Below, in pieces: positions 1-7,848 of a stretch of 26,580 nucleotides of DNA. The notes beneath the pieces are model-generated. The model was given only the letters and a program-made list of their open reading frames with translations, was not told the origin of the DNA and made no database searches. Source of the stretch: CBDUQP01 sp965369385 (GTDB taxonomy: Bacteria > Planctomycetota > Phycisphaerae > SM23-33); contig CBDUQP010000035.1 in assembly GCA_965369385.1 (NCBI GenBank), positions 1 through 26,580 on the forward strand. The letters run 5' to 3'. Positions within the stretch are counted from its first letter, which is position 1. The number at the start of each line of letters is the position of its first letter. A program made the position numbers and the translations under genes.

Positions 1-283
1 CACCTGTTCAATCCGTTGCTTTGTGGTTTGTTTCTTCGCCGCTGGGAGTTTCTGCTTTCAACATGTCACGACTAAGCCGCAGGCGGCGACGGAAGCTGCC
101 AGAAGAATTGATGACAACTCACGTTATCTACCGCCAGAGAAATATCTCGCACACACGGCCTGATGGATTTCGCCCAGATTGCGCCTGCACATGGTCCATA
201 GAGGCAAATCGTACCCCGAACGCGATAGCACACAAAAATGGACTTAGCAGCCTTCAACCCCACAGTTCTCGTCGGTCCCAAAA
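1..283. other. Left-edge region, no supported gene
   Basis: This stretch lies downstream of the kinase stop codon. A plus-strand frame is open from the window edge to a TGA at 161-163 (about 53 codons). It could be the tail of a gene entering from the left and converging on the kinase gene, but its residues match nothing I recognise. The ATG-started frame at 21-305 runs into the kinase gene and looks spurious. I see no tRNA and no clear terminator. Confidence 0.3.
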
Positions 284-1336
284 CTATTTATTCGCAAGCA
301 TTTGAGCAATATTGAGGATCACGCTGACCACTAACAGAGCCGACAGCATGATTATTACAAAGATCAGGCTTCGATCGCCCAACTCATGCGGTTCAGAAGA
401 TTCAGCAGGCCAATCGGCCTCTCCGGCGTCTGCGAGTTCCGACAATACATCGGAGTCTATCTGCATCCTCGCCTGAAGGGGTGGGCGTCCATCGGCGATT
501 GCCTGCAGATCCAGCAGCAGATCGCTAGTCGAACTGTATCTCCGCTTGCAATCCTTGGCCATCATGACCTCAACCACCTCGCCAATCCCAGCCGACAGCT
601 TCGGATTGAGGTGATCAGGAGGAACCAGAGGCTCTTTCAGGTGTTTGTGCATTACACCGGCGGGCGTATCGGCTTCGAATGGCACGCGCCCGGTGAGCAC
701 GTGATAGAGCGTAGCACCGAGTGAATAGATATCGGTACGGAAATCAATGTCCATCTTTCCGCGAATCTGTTCCGGGCTTATGTAGTAAGGGGTACCGAAC
801 GCCCGGCCTTCTTCTGCCTTGGCAGCTTCCACGTCCGCGGTAGAACGAGCCAAGCCCATATCGGCGAGTTTTGCCTGGCGTTCATGGGTAATCATGATAT
901 TCTTGGGCTTCACATCGCGGTGAATCAACCCTTGCGCGTGGGCGTGCTCAAGAGCCTTGGCTATCTGAATGATAATCCTGAGGGCTTCGGCTTCCGAAAA
1001 TTCCTTTCCGGATTCCATTTCTTCCCAGAGAGAATGACCTTCCACATATTCCATTACGAAATAGTGGAAACCGCCCGCTTCGCCAACGTCAATAGCCTGA
1101 ACGATGTTTGGATGGTTCAGCTTGGCAGCAGCTTTGCCTTCTTTGTAGAACATCTTGACATATTCGGGGTTCTCCTTCAGATTGCGAGGCAGAACCTTGA
1201 TCGCCACAATGCGATCCAAGCTCAATTGACGTGCCTTGACAACACTAGCCATGGCACCGGCACCAAGCTTCTCAATAAGCTGATATCCCGGTATCTCTTG
1301 CCCGCTAGCAGTATCGTTCGACTTGTCTTTCGCCAT
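284..1336 (-). CDS. Hanks-type Ser/Thr protein kinase with C-terminal membrane anchor
   Basis: This is a 350-residue eukaryotic-like Ser/Thr kinase that should phosphorylate cytoplasmic proteins from the inner face of the membrane. The catalytic domain fills about residues 18-275. Visible motifs are a glycine-rich loop GAGAMASV (25-32), the ATP-binding lysine in VAIK (K47), the catalytic loop HRDVKPKN with D141, a DMG in place of DFG (D159), and the activation-segment motif GTPYYISPEQ. A hydrophobic segment at about 323-347 leaves only a few residues after it, so the protein is effectively tail-anchored with no extracellular sensor domain such as PASTA or WD40. A GAGG about 10 nt upstream supports the ATG at 1336. 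The radical SAM gene lies 160 bp upstream on the same strand, so co-transcription is possible but not shown. The substrate is unknown. Confidence 0.93.
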   Translation of the reverse strand: MAKDKSNDTASGQEIPGYQLIEKLGAGAMASVVKARQLSLDRIVAIKVLPRNLKENPEYVKMFYKEGKAAAKLNHPNIVQAIDVGEAGGFHYFVMEYVEGHSLWEEMESGKEFSEAEALRIIIQIAKALEHAHAQGLIHRDVKPKNIMITHERQAKLADMGLARSTADVEAAKAEEGRAFGTPYYISPEQIRGKMDIDFRTDIYSLGATLYHVLTGRVPFEADTPAGVMHKHLKEPLVPPDHLNPKLSAGIGEVVEVMMAKDCKRRYSSTSDLLLDLQAIADGRPPLQARMQIDSDVLSELADAGEADWPAESSEPHELGDRSLIFVIIMLSALLVVSVILNIAQMLANK

Positions 1337-1496
1337 CGCCAGTACGCCTCAGGGAGTGAATTACTCCGCAAAACATCAAAGAAGTGCTAAAATCAGCACA
1401 TTGTTATTGCCATATATCCGCTTTCGTCAAGGGAAATATTATTCCCCTGCAAATCCCGGACTCGCCAACTACCTGTCAAAGGCCCGTTTATCCACC

Positions 1497-2525
1497 TCAC
1501 AGGCCATACATCCACCCGGGTCCAAGTTCATCGGCAAATCTCCCGGTTTTCGCCAGCCACATTCTTGCATCCCAGCACAAATGGCACCCGCTGGCGTATC
1601 CGGATTCTGGCACGAACCCATTTTCGCACGCCAATTCAGCCAATCCCAACGAGCCCTTGGCTGCCAAAGTTCCAACTATAGGGCGTTTAGCCCAGTTATC
1701 TCCCAAATCTTGCCAGACCTTGCCGATGTCGCCTGATTTCCCGCAGCAACCAAGCAGGATTCCACTACAAACGCCAGGCAACACCCATCCACCCGGTCCC
1801 ACATGCACATGCTTGGAACGTAATAACGGCTCTCTACATATTGTATCGACCTCAGAAGACAGTTCCTTCAGAGACTTACACGACATTAGGCCAGAAAGAC
1901 ACCCCGCGGCGCGTCCATTTAGACGCTCACGTCCATAACTATCTGTGCCACATAGATATTGGGCAAATAGCCGGTTCAGTTCAGCAGGTTCCTTTTTTGA
2001 AGTGTCAAAACCGTCCAAAAGCCAGTCACGCCAGCGGACTTGTACTCTTTCGGGCCCCAGAATCCCCTCGGCCACCTCGGCGGCCAGGCGGCAGCGATCT
2101 ATCGGGACATACTGTTGATGATATGGATCAGCCGATATCCCGAAAGTCTTCATTCCGGCATCTGCAAGAGCATTTATACGATCAGCAACCACCCCACGAT
2201 CTGTAGCCCAGAAGGCATTTGTTTCGACCTTGTCAAGCGGCCCGAGTCCCTCCACTCGAGCCCGCCTGCATACATCTATCAACAAATCCCAGTTTCCGAA
2301 AGGCTCACCGCCAGTCAGGTGAATCTTGCATCCATGTGGACTTGCAGTCTGTAATCCACGCCATATATTAACGGCCTCATCAGCATCCATCCACTCGTGG
2401 CGTTCGGGGCTGCACTGCAGATAACAGGAACCGCACTGCGCATTACACCAATACGTCAGCATTATTCCAGCCGATGACCAATACTTCACATCCATCCGCA
2501 CACCACGTCTGGGTCTTCGAGTCAT
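1497..2525 (-). CDS. Radical SAM protein of unknown function
   Basis: This is a 342-residue radical SAM enzyme. The cluster motif CNAQCGSC (C27, C31, C34; CX3CX2C) binds the [4Fe-4S] cluster that reductively cleaves S-adenosylmethionine. HLTGGEPF further on is the GGE motif that contacts SAM. The C-terminal third is rich in cysteines, including CSGILLGCC and GCHLCWDARMWL, which resemble ligands of an auxiliary SPASM/twitch-type cluster. The substrate cannot be told from the sequence. Neither candidate start, M1 at 2525 or M11 at 2495, has a strong ribosome-binding site, so the true start may be 2495. The gene points away from the GGCT-amidoligase gene across a 350-bp gap that contains a MITE. 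The divergent arrangement hints at a joint function but does not prove it. Confidence 0.85.
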   Translation of the reverse strand: MTRRPRRGVRMDVKYWSSAGIMLTYWCNAQCGSCYLQCSPERHEWMDADEAVNIWRGLQTASPHGCKIHLTGGEPFGNWDLLIDVCRRARVEGLGPLDKVETNAFWATDRGVVADRINALADAGMKTFGISADPYHQQYVPIDRCRLAAEVAEGILGPERVQVRWRDWLLDGFDTSKKEPAELNRLFAQYLCGTDSYGRERLNGRAAGCLSGLMSCKSLKELSSEVDTICREPLLRSKHVHVGPGGWVLPGVCSGILLGCCGKSGDIGKVWQDLGDNWAKRPIVGTLAAKGSLGLAELACENGFVPESGYASGCHLCWDARMWLAKTGRFADELGPGWMYGL

Positions 2526-2875
2526 CCATTCATTTTAGGACCTTGCTCCGTCAAAATCGACCCAAATGGATATTCGCAATGTTCTACGACAAAACGCCCT
2601 GCCTGCCAAACCTGCATCACCCTCTAATTAAAAGTTCCGCCAACCAGCCTTTGCGGCCGATATACGCAAACGATACAATGCAGCCAATAATGACGCTTCC
2701 CTCAGAAGCATGAACCAACCTGATAATCCAAGGGTCTAGAACGCTAACAAAGGACTTATAGCCCAGAATAAACGCTAATCTCGGTCATGGTCGACTTTTG
2801 AGGGAAGCGTCAATAATGCTAAACATTCATCCTCTTCGGCGTACCCTTGCCAAACGCCACAGCTATTGAGATTAA
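2526..2875. other. Divergent intergenic region carrying a MITE
   Basis: This 350-bp stretch lies between two divergent genes. It holds a 122-bp inverted-repeat element at 2691-2812 with its target duplications and no reading frame that looks coding. Promoters for the radical SAM gene and for the GGCT-amidoligase gene should be here, but no convincing -35/-10 pair stands out. Confidence 0.6.
2691..2812. mobile_element. 122-bp MITE, copy 1
   Basis: This is a non-coding element with near-perfect 18-bp terminal inverted repeats. The left end is TGACGCTTCCCTCAGAAG; the right end read on the other strand is TGACGCTTCCCTCAAAAG, with one mismatch. It is flanked by a perfect 4-bp direct repeat ATAA at 2687-2690 and 2813-2816, the expected target-site duplication. 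A second copy in the same orientation at 16697-16818 has exactly the same length and differs at 11 of 122 positions (about 91% identity). The element is too short to encode a transposase and was presumably moved in trans. The TG...CA ends and 4-bp duplication fit IS3-like elements among others, but the family is a guess. It ends 63 bp before the start of the GGCT-amidoligase gene. Confidence 0.88.
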
Positions 2876-4831
2876 ATGAGCGAAAACAAACCCAATATAT
2901 TTCACCTGTTCGTATATGGAACCCTTCGGAGCCCAGCCGTCTTCCGCGGTGTACTCGGTATGCGTCTGGTAACCAAGAAGGAGGATGTAATCGAGGGGCA
3001 AACCGTACTGGTTCGCCGCGCGGTTCTTAACGGTTACAAGGTAATCAGCCCCGATAACACGTATCTGTATGCAGTGCCCGACAAGCTCGGGCGTGTGCAG
3101 GGATGCATAATCGGCCCCATGCCCATAGATTGCCTCCAGACGCTTCGCAAGTATGAAGGTCGCAACTACTCACGTCGCAAGGTAACAGTAGCCACAAAGG
3201 GAGGCAACGAGAAGGCGACGGCGTTTGTCGCCAATGTGAAACACCTGGAACACGATTTCGGATACCAGTTCCGCGATACATTCAAACAAGAGATTCTCCT
3301 GCACCAGAAGATCGACTCTGCCCTGCTCGAAACCGAAAAGAAGCATCTTCATACCGACGAAAACCTGACCCGACGAGCCGTGGGCGAACTGCACGGATCG
3401 AGGATTCGCGACCTTATCCGTAAACACTTTGAGAGTGGCGGAATAAGCGATTATGCCATACGCCATTCACTACTTGACGCCCCTTTGCCCGACTTTGCCC
3501 GAATTAGCAACGATCCGGTCGCCCAAACCATGGCCGAGCATTACCTGAGCATGGTTGTTCAGCAGGTAATATTCAACCAGATGGAAGACCGCGTCCACCG
3601 CGAATTCCATTACGAATTGGATCGCATGGGGCTGTCCGAAACCTACTACGATCGCACGGTGAGTTCACTGGCGGCGTTGCGTTTCATGAATTCGAATGCC
3701 CAGTTGCTTTACCTGCTGGTGGCAGACTGTCTTAACGACCTGAGTTTTCAGAGTGACCGTCTGGTAGATTTCGTCAGATGGGGAATTGTCGCTGCCGACT
3801 CTATGTACAATCCCAAGATCATCAAGCAACACCTGGCATTCATTCGTAACCATATCGGCGGAGGCTATATTCCGCTTGGTGCAGAGCTGGAGTTCTCCAA
3901 TATCGGACAGCATGTAATCACCGACCCAACCGGAACGACCCTTCAGGATAACCAATATAATGGTTTTCTCTACTTCCGGGACTTCGGGCTCGACGTGCTC
4001 ACATGGAAACTCGGCGGGCATATTGACGATCATTATGAGAAATCGTCCGAGCGACCAAGGCGCGGGTTCTTCGAGGCTGCCCTTGGAAACCTGTCAATCC
4101 AGGAAAATATCTCCAAGCCGATCACCGACGATCCGTGGGTACTCAACCAGCTCATCCACGAAACGCGGCGGTTCTACAAAATCGCGCCCCACAGCGTGCA
4201 TATCTCACTACAACTTCGCAGCAGTAGCCATCGCCCTGTGCGTGACAAGGTCCTATCGCTTGCGACACTTAAGGGGCTCTTTGCACTTGGGGGAGATCTC
4301 GGGCGAGACTCCGACGGTAGAATCGTAATCAGCCGGCTTGCTGAAGGCGAGATTGTCAGCGACGACGGCGGCAGGCACATGCAGTTCTGTGAAATTTCCC
4401 GCAGACACAGTACTCGCAAGGACGACCACTTCTCCAACGTGCATACCGACACGGTAAAGGGCGTTCACGTACAGCAGTTCAAGTTCCTGAGACTCAGCGA
4501 AGAACTCAACTACGAACTGATCACGATGGCGATAAAGGGTGTGCAGATGTCGGTAGCGCCCGGCACATTTATGACATTCGACCAATACACCAACAGCCGC
4601 ACGCACCGCAGGCGGTTCGACCATCTCATGGAATGGGGAATGTCCCCCACGCCTCTCAGCGAGACCGATATCGAAACGTTCCTTAAGCAGGTATATAAAG
4701 GCCTCAAAACAGAGCGACGCGGTAAAAGCGCACACAATGCCGCCTACATATCATGGGCTTTCACGCAACTTCGCTACCTGCTGCAAGAGTTCAACAATAA
4801 ACTCACAGCCGAACTGAACCACCACGCTTAA
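2876..4831 (+). CDS. GGCT-domain / amidoligase-like fusion protein
   Basis: This is a 651-residue cytoplasmic protein with three parts. Residues about 10-125 are a gamma-glutamylcyclotransferase (GGCT/AIG2-like) domain: FVYGTLRS (12-19) is the substrate-binding loop, and KYEGRNYSRR carries the expected catalytic glutamate, E94. Residues about 150-325 are a helical segment I do not recognise. From about 330 a glutamate-cysteine-ligase/glutamine-synthetase-like amidoligase domain begins. Its signs are GAELEF with E337 and E339 as a metal-binding pair, HSVHIS with H439 and H442, and later conserved-looking Arg/Asp residues. GGCT domains release 5-oxoproline from gamma-glutamyl amides, whereas GS-fold amidoligases make ATP-dependent amide bonds. 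GGCT-like and amidoligase domains are known to be associated in bacteria. The substrate is unknown. The gene ends 11 bp from the convergent kbl stop codon. The ribosome-binding site is weak (GAG 6 nt before ATG). Confidence 0.75.
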   Translation: MSENKPNIFHLFVYGTLRSPAVFRGVLGMRLVTKKEDVIEGQTVLVRRAVLNGYKVISPDNTYLYAVPDKLGRVQGCIIGPMPIDCLQTLRKYEGRNYSRRKVTVATKGGNEKATAFVANVKHLEHDFGYQFRDTFKQEILLHQKIDSALLETEKKHLHTDENLTRRAVGELHGSRIRDLIRKHFESGGISDYAIRHSLLDAPLPDFARISNDPVAQTMAEHYLSMVVQQVIFNQMEDRVHREFHYELDRMGLSETYYDRTVSSLAALRFMNSNAQLLYLLVADCLNDLSFQSDRLVDFVRWGIVAADSMYNPKIIKQHLAFIRNHIGGGYIPLGAELEFSNIGQHVITDPTGTTLQDNQYNGFLYFRDFGLDVLTWKLGGHIDDHYEKSSERPRRGFFEAALGNLSIQENISKPITDDPWVLNQLIHETRRFYKIAPHSVHISLQLRSSSHRPVRDKVLSLATLKGLFALGGDLGRDSDGRIVISRLAEGEIVSDDGGRHMQFCEISRRHSTRKDDHFSNVHTDTVKGVHVQQFKFLRLSEELNYELITMAIKGVQMSVAPGTFMTFDQYTNSRTHRRRFDHLMEWGMSPTPLSETDIETFLKQVYKGLKTERRGKSAHNAAYISWAFTQLRYLLQEFNNKLTAELNHHA

Positions 4832-4842
4832 TCCCATTTGCC

Positions 4843-6027
4843 TTAACCAAGGCAGGCGTCTCTTGTCTTGGCGAAGGCATTGATTGCCTTATCCAGATCC
4901 TCGCGGCTGTGGGCTGCGGATATCTGCACGCGGATGCGTGCCTTGCCCTTGGGCACCACCGGATAACTGAAGCCAATCACATACACGCCCTCGGCCAGCA
5001 GCATGCTCGCCATCTGAGTTGCCAACCTGGCTTCGCCCAGCATTATCGGAATGATCGGATGATCACCTTCGGCAATCGCGAACCCGCTCCGAGACATCTG
5101 CTCACGGAAATACTTCGTGTTCGCTTCAAGCCGGTCGCGTAGCTCGGTTGACTCTTCAAGGATGTCCAGCACCCTCAGCGTGGTGGCCGCGATTGCCGGT
5201 GCCAGCGTATTGGAGAACAGGTACGGACGGCTGCGCTGGCGGAGCAGTTCGACGATTTCGCCGCGTCCACTCGTGTAACCGCCAGAAGCCCCACCAAGCG
5301 CTTTGCCGAACGTTCCCGTAATAATATCCACACGCCCCATGACATCTGAATATTCATGCGTGCCTCGCCCCGTCTTGCCCACGAAGCCAACAGCGTGAGA
5401 ATCGTCAACCATCACAGCCGCGTCATATCGGTCGGCCAGATCGCAGATGTCGGCCAGATTTGCGATGCTCCCATCCATCGAGAACACGCCGTCGGTGGCA
5501 ATGAGACGAATTCTCGCCCCAGATGCAGCTTTGAGCTGAGTTTCCAGATCGACCATGTCGGAGTTTGCATAGCGATATCGCTGCGCCTTGCACAGACGGA
5601 TACCGTCGATAATGCTGGCGTGATTCAGCTCATCAGAGATTATCGCATCTTCCGGGCCCAACAGCGTCTCGAACAGACCGCCATTGGCATCGAAGCAGGA
5701 GCTATACAGTATCGTATCGTCCGTGCCCAGAAACGCACTAACGCGTTGCTCCAAATCCTTGTGCAATTCCTGCGTCCCGCAGATGAAACGCACCGAACTT
5801 AACCCGTATCCCCATCGATCATAGCTTTCGCGGGCGGCCGCTATCACTCGCGGATCGCTAGCCAGGCCAAGATAATTATTCGCGCAGAAGTTCAGTACTT
5901 CGCCACCGCCCGCCACCTTGATGTGCGAACCCTGCGGCGTGGTGATTCGTCGCTCATCCTTATATAGTCCCGCGTCGCGGATATCGCTCAGCATTTCGCC
6001 CATGCGGGCCTTCAATGAATCGTACAT
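4843..6027 (-). CDS. kbl: 2-amino-3-ketobutyrate CoA ligase (glycine C-acetyltransferase)
   Basis: This 394-residue PLP enzyme cleaves 2-amino-3-oxobutyrate with CoA to glycine and acetyl-CoA, the second step of threonine catabolism. It belongs to the alpha-oxoamine synthase family (fold type I). Visible signatures are CANNYLGLASDPRV near residue 50, GLSSVRFICGTQELH, and DDSHAVGFVGKTGRGTHEY around the PLP-ring contact. The PLP lysine lies in TGTFGKALGGASGGY (K242, matching K244 of the E. coli enzyme). The length is close to the E. coli protein (398). The start is set by GGGAG about 6 nt upstream. It follows tdh by 9 bp on the same strand, so the two form an operon transcribed in pathway order. 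Confidence 0.96.
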   Translation of the reverse strand: MYDSLKARMGEMLSDIRDAGLYKDERRITTPQGSHIKVAGGGEVLNFCANNYLGLASDPRVIAAARESYDRWGYGLSSVRFICGTQELHKDLEQRVSAFLGTDDTILYSSCFDANGGLFETLLGPEDAIISDELNHASIIDGIRLCKAQRYRYANSDMVDLETQLKAASGARIRLIATDGVFSMDGSIANLADICDLADRYDAAVMVDDSHAVGFVGKTGRGTHEYSDVMGRVDIITGTFGKALGGASGGYTSGRGEIVELLRQRSRPYLFSNTLAPAIAATTLRVLDILEESTELRDRLEANTKYFREQMSRSGFAIAEGDHPIIPIMLGEARLATQMASMLLAEGVYVIGFSYPVVPKGKARIRVQISAAHSREDLDKAINAFAKTRDACLG

Positions 6028-6036
6028 AGCGTCTCC

Positions 6037-7071
6037 CTATCTCTCGCTCCAGTTAAGTACCACCTTGCCGCTCTTGCCGGAACGCATCACCGCGAACGCT
6101 TCGGCAAAATCCTTATAATCAAACCGATGCGTAATTACGGGCATAATGTCCAGCCCGCTCTGGATCATAGCGGTCATCTTGTACCAGGTCTCGTACATCT
6201 CGCGGCCGTAAATGCCCTTGATCGTAAGCCCATTGAATACCACGTAATCCCAATCGATAACGGTCTTGGGCAGAATACCAAGCATGGCGATACTCCCGCC
6301 GTGGCACATATTCACGAGCATGTCCCGAAAAGCGTTCGGATTGCCCGACATCTCCATACCAACGTCGAAACCTTCCGCCATGCCAAGCTGCTTCTGGGCG
6401 TCTGCAATGCTCTCGGTCCGTGCATCAAGAGCAAGGGTTGCTCCCATCTTCCTGGCCAGTTCAAGGCGATATGGGTTCACGTCGGTGATTACAACATGGC
6501 GGGCACCGCAGTGCCTGGCGATAGCGACGGCCATTATGCCAATCGGGCCGGCCCCGGTTATAAGTACATCCTCACCCAGAGTATTAAACGCAAGCGCAGT
6601 GTGCGTGGCGTTTCCGAGCGGATCGAACGAACTTATCAGATCCAGGGGAATCGAAGGATCCGCCGGCCAGAGGTTTGTCACCGGAATCGTCAGGAACTCG
6701 GCGTAGCAGCCGTCGCGATTGACGCCAATACCGGTTGTCTGAGCACACAAGTGTCTCCTGCCCGCCAAACAATTCCTGCACCGCCCGCACACAATGTGTC
6801 CCTCGCCACTGACGAGATCGCCTTCGGCATAATCGTGAACATTTTCGCCGAGACTCTCCACAACGCCCACAAACTCATGTCCGACAATCATCGGAACCTT
6901 GATTGTCTTGCGGGCCCAATCGTCCCAATTCCATATATGCACGTCGGTTCCGCAGATGCTTGTCTTGACGATCCTGACGCGAACGTCGTTCAGACCAACC
7001 GGCGGAATATCAACCTGCTCCAACCATAAACCTTCGCAAGCTTTTGATTTAACGAGAGCGTTCATCTTCAT
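6037..7071 (-). CDS. tdh: L-threonine 3-dehydrogenase
   Basis: This is a 344-residue zinc-dependent, NAD-linked medium-chain dehydrogenase that oxidises L-threonine to 2-amino-3-oxobutyrate, the substrate of the adjacent Kbl. Catalytic-zinc residues are visible as C40 in SICGTD and H65/E66 in VGHEF. The structural zinc loop is CGRCRNCLAGRRHLC. The Rossmann nucleotide-binding segment is GAGPIGIMAVAIARHCGA. The length matches the E. coli enzyme (341). The start at 7071 has GGAG 6 nt upstream; an in-frame ATG two codons later is less well placed. The promoter must lie in the 183-bp divergent region shared with the XRE-cupin regulator gene, whose palindromes are the likely control sites. Confidence 0.96.
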   Translation of the reverse strand: MKMNALVKSKACEGLWLEQVDIPPVGLNDVRVRIVKTSICGTDVHIWNWDDWARKTIKVPMIVGHEFVGVVESLGENVHDYAEGDLVSGEGHIVCGRCRNCLAGRRHLCAQTTGIGVNRDGCYAEFLTIPVTNLWPADPSIPLDLISSFDPLGNATHTALAFNTLGEDVLITGAGPIGIMAVAIARHCGARHVVITDVNPYRLELARKMGATLALDARTESIADAQKQLGMAEGFDVGMEMSGNPNAFRDMLVNMCHGGSIAMLGILPKTVIDWDYVVFNGLTIKGIYGREMYETWYKMTAMIQSGLDIMPVITHRFDYKDFAEAFAVMRSGKSGKVVLNWSER

Positions 7072-7200
7072 TGGTCACTCCTTTGAGACTCACGAGCGAA
7101 TCCGCCCCGCCTCCTGCGCACAACCGGGGCGCAATCATGGCGAAATCATTGATCTGCGTACCAATATACTGAAAGAATGCCTTGCGGCTGACTCTGTCCA

Positions 7201-7220
7201 ATCGTACTATAGTATACGAT
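7201..7220. promoter_or_regulatory. Palindromic operator candidate 1
   Basis: ATCGTA and TACGAT flank an 8-bp centre, and a second perfect palindrome TACTATAGTA is nested at 7205-7214. The site lies in the tdh/regulator divergent region and shares the core ACTATAGT with the palindrome 30-odd bp downstream. A helix-turn-helix dimer site is the natural reading, with the neighbouring XRE protein as the likely ligand. This is an inference. Confidence 0.5.
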
Positions 7221-7237
7221 TAGTTTATTATATCGAA

Positions 7238-7251
7238 TTCACTATAGTGAA
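7238..7251. promoter_or_regulatory. Palindromic operator candidate 2
   Basis: TTCACTATAGTGAA is a perfect 14-bp palindrome ending 3 bp before the start codon of the XRE-cupin gene. It sits where a ribosome-binding site would be, and no Shine-Dalgarno sequence is visible. An AT-rich TTATTATAT just upstream could be the -10 box, so the palindrome would overlap the transcription start. This fits autorepression by the gene's own product. Confidence 0.55.
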
Positions 7252-7254
7252 CAA

Positions 7255-7848
7255 ATGAAAAAAATCAATAAACACACAAAATCTTCACAGCAGCAATCCG
7301 CCGACACTCTGGGTAGCCGCCTGCTAGCACTTCGTCACTCCCGCAAGCTAACCATGGACGCACTTTCACACATGGCCGGCGTCTCCAAGGCAATGCTCAG
7401 CCAGATCGAGAAGAACAAGGTTAACCCAACCGTCGCGGTCATCCTGAAGATTGCCGATTCGCTAAACGTGAGCATTGGCGATCTCGTGCAATCCCAGTCA
7501 CACGAGAGCATTTTCCGCGTTATCCACGCAAACGACGAGCGATATACATTCTCCAAAGACGATCAATGCAGTATACGCACGCTCGCTCCGCTGAGCCTCG
7601 AAAAGTCGCTTGAGTTCTACCGCATCTCACTCGAGAACGGCGGCGAACTTCGCAGTGAACCCCACTTCCCCGGAACCGAAGAGTTTCTGCATCTAGCCAA
7701 GGGGCAACTTGAGGTGACCTCGGGAACCCAGGTTGTTGACATTGCCAACGGAGACTCCACCCACTACCGCGCCGACCTCCCGCACATAATCAAGAACACA
7801 GGCAAGGGACGGGCCGAAGCATACCTCATAGTGAAATATCGAGAATAG
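7255..7848 (+). CDS. XRE-family HTH regulator with C-terminal cupin domain
   Basis: This 197-residue DNA-binding regulator has an XRE/Cro-type helix-turn-helix at about residues 20-76 (LGSRLLALRHSRKLTMDALS, then GVSKAMLSQIEKNKVNPTV). A cupin_2 ligand-sensing domain follows at about 115-195, with HFPGTEEFLHLAKGQLEV, GDSTHYRADLPHIIKN and a terminal YLIVKYRE strand. This HTH-cupin architecture is typical of regulators of amino-acid or amine catabolism. The gene is divergent from tdh-kbl and is preceded by two palindromes with a common core, so it most likely controls tdh-kbl and itself, with threonine, glycine or a derivative as effector. No Shine-Dalgarno sequence is visible before the ATG, so translation may be leaderless or weak. 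Confidence 0.92.
   Translation: MKKINKHTKSSQQQSADTLGSRLLALRHSRKLTMDALSHMAGVSKAMLSQIEKNKVNPTVAVILKIADSLNVSIGDLVQSQSHESIFRVIHANDERYTFSKDDQCSIRTLAPLSLEKSLEFYRISLENGGELRSEPHFPGTEEFLHLAKGQLEVTSGTQVVDIANGDSTHYRADLPHIIKNTGKGRAEAYLIVKYRE

Noticed and set aside
21..305. 94-codon plus-strand frame at the left edge
   Set aside because: It overlaps the end of the kinase gene, is Arg-rich at the start and shows no recognisable family.
1384..1938. 184-codon plus-strand frame opposite the radical SAM gene
   Set aside because: Its translation is rich in Pro/Ser/His with no motif, while the minus strand encodes the CX3CX2C enzyme.
6127..7029. 300-codon plus-strand frame opposite tdh
   Set aside because: It is an antisense shadow; tdh has all its zinc and cofactor motifs on the minus strand.
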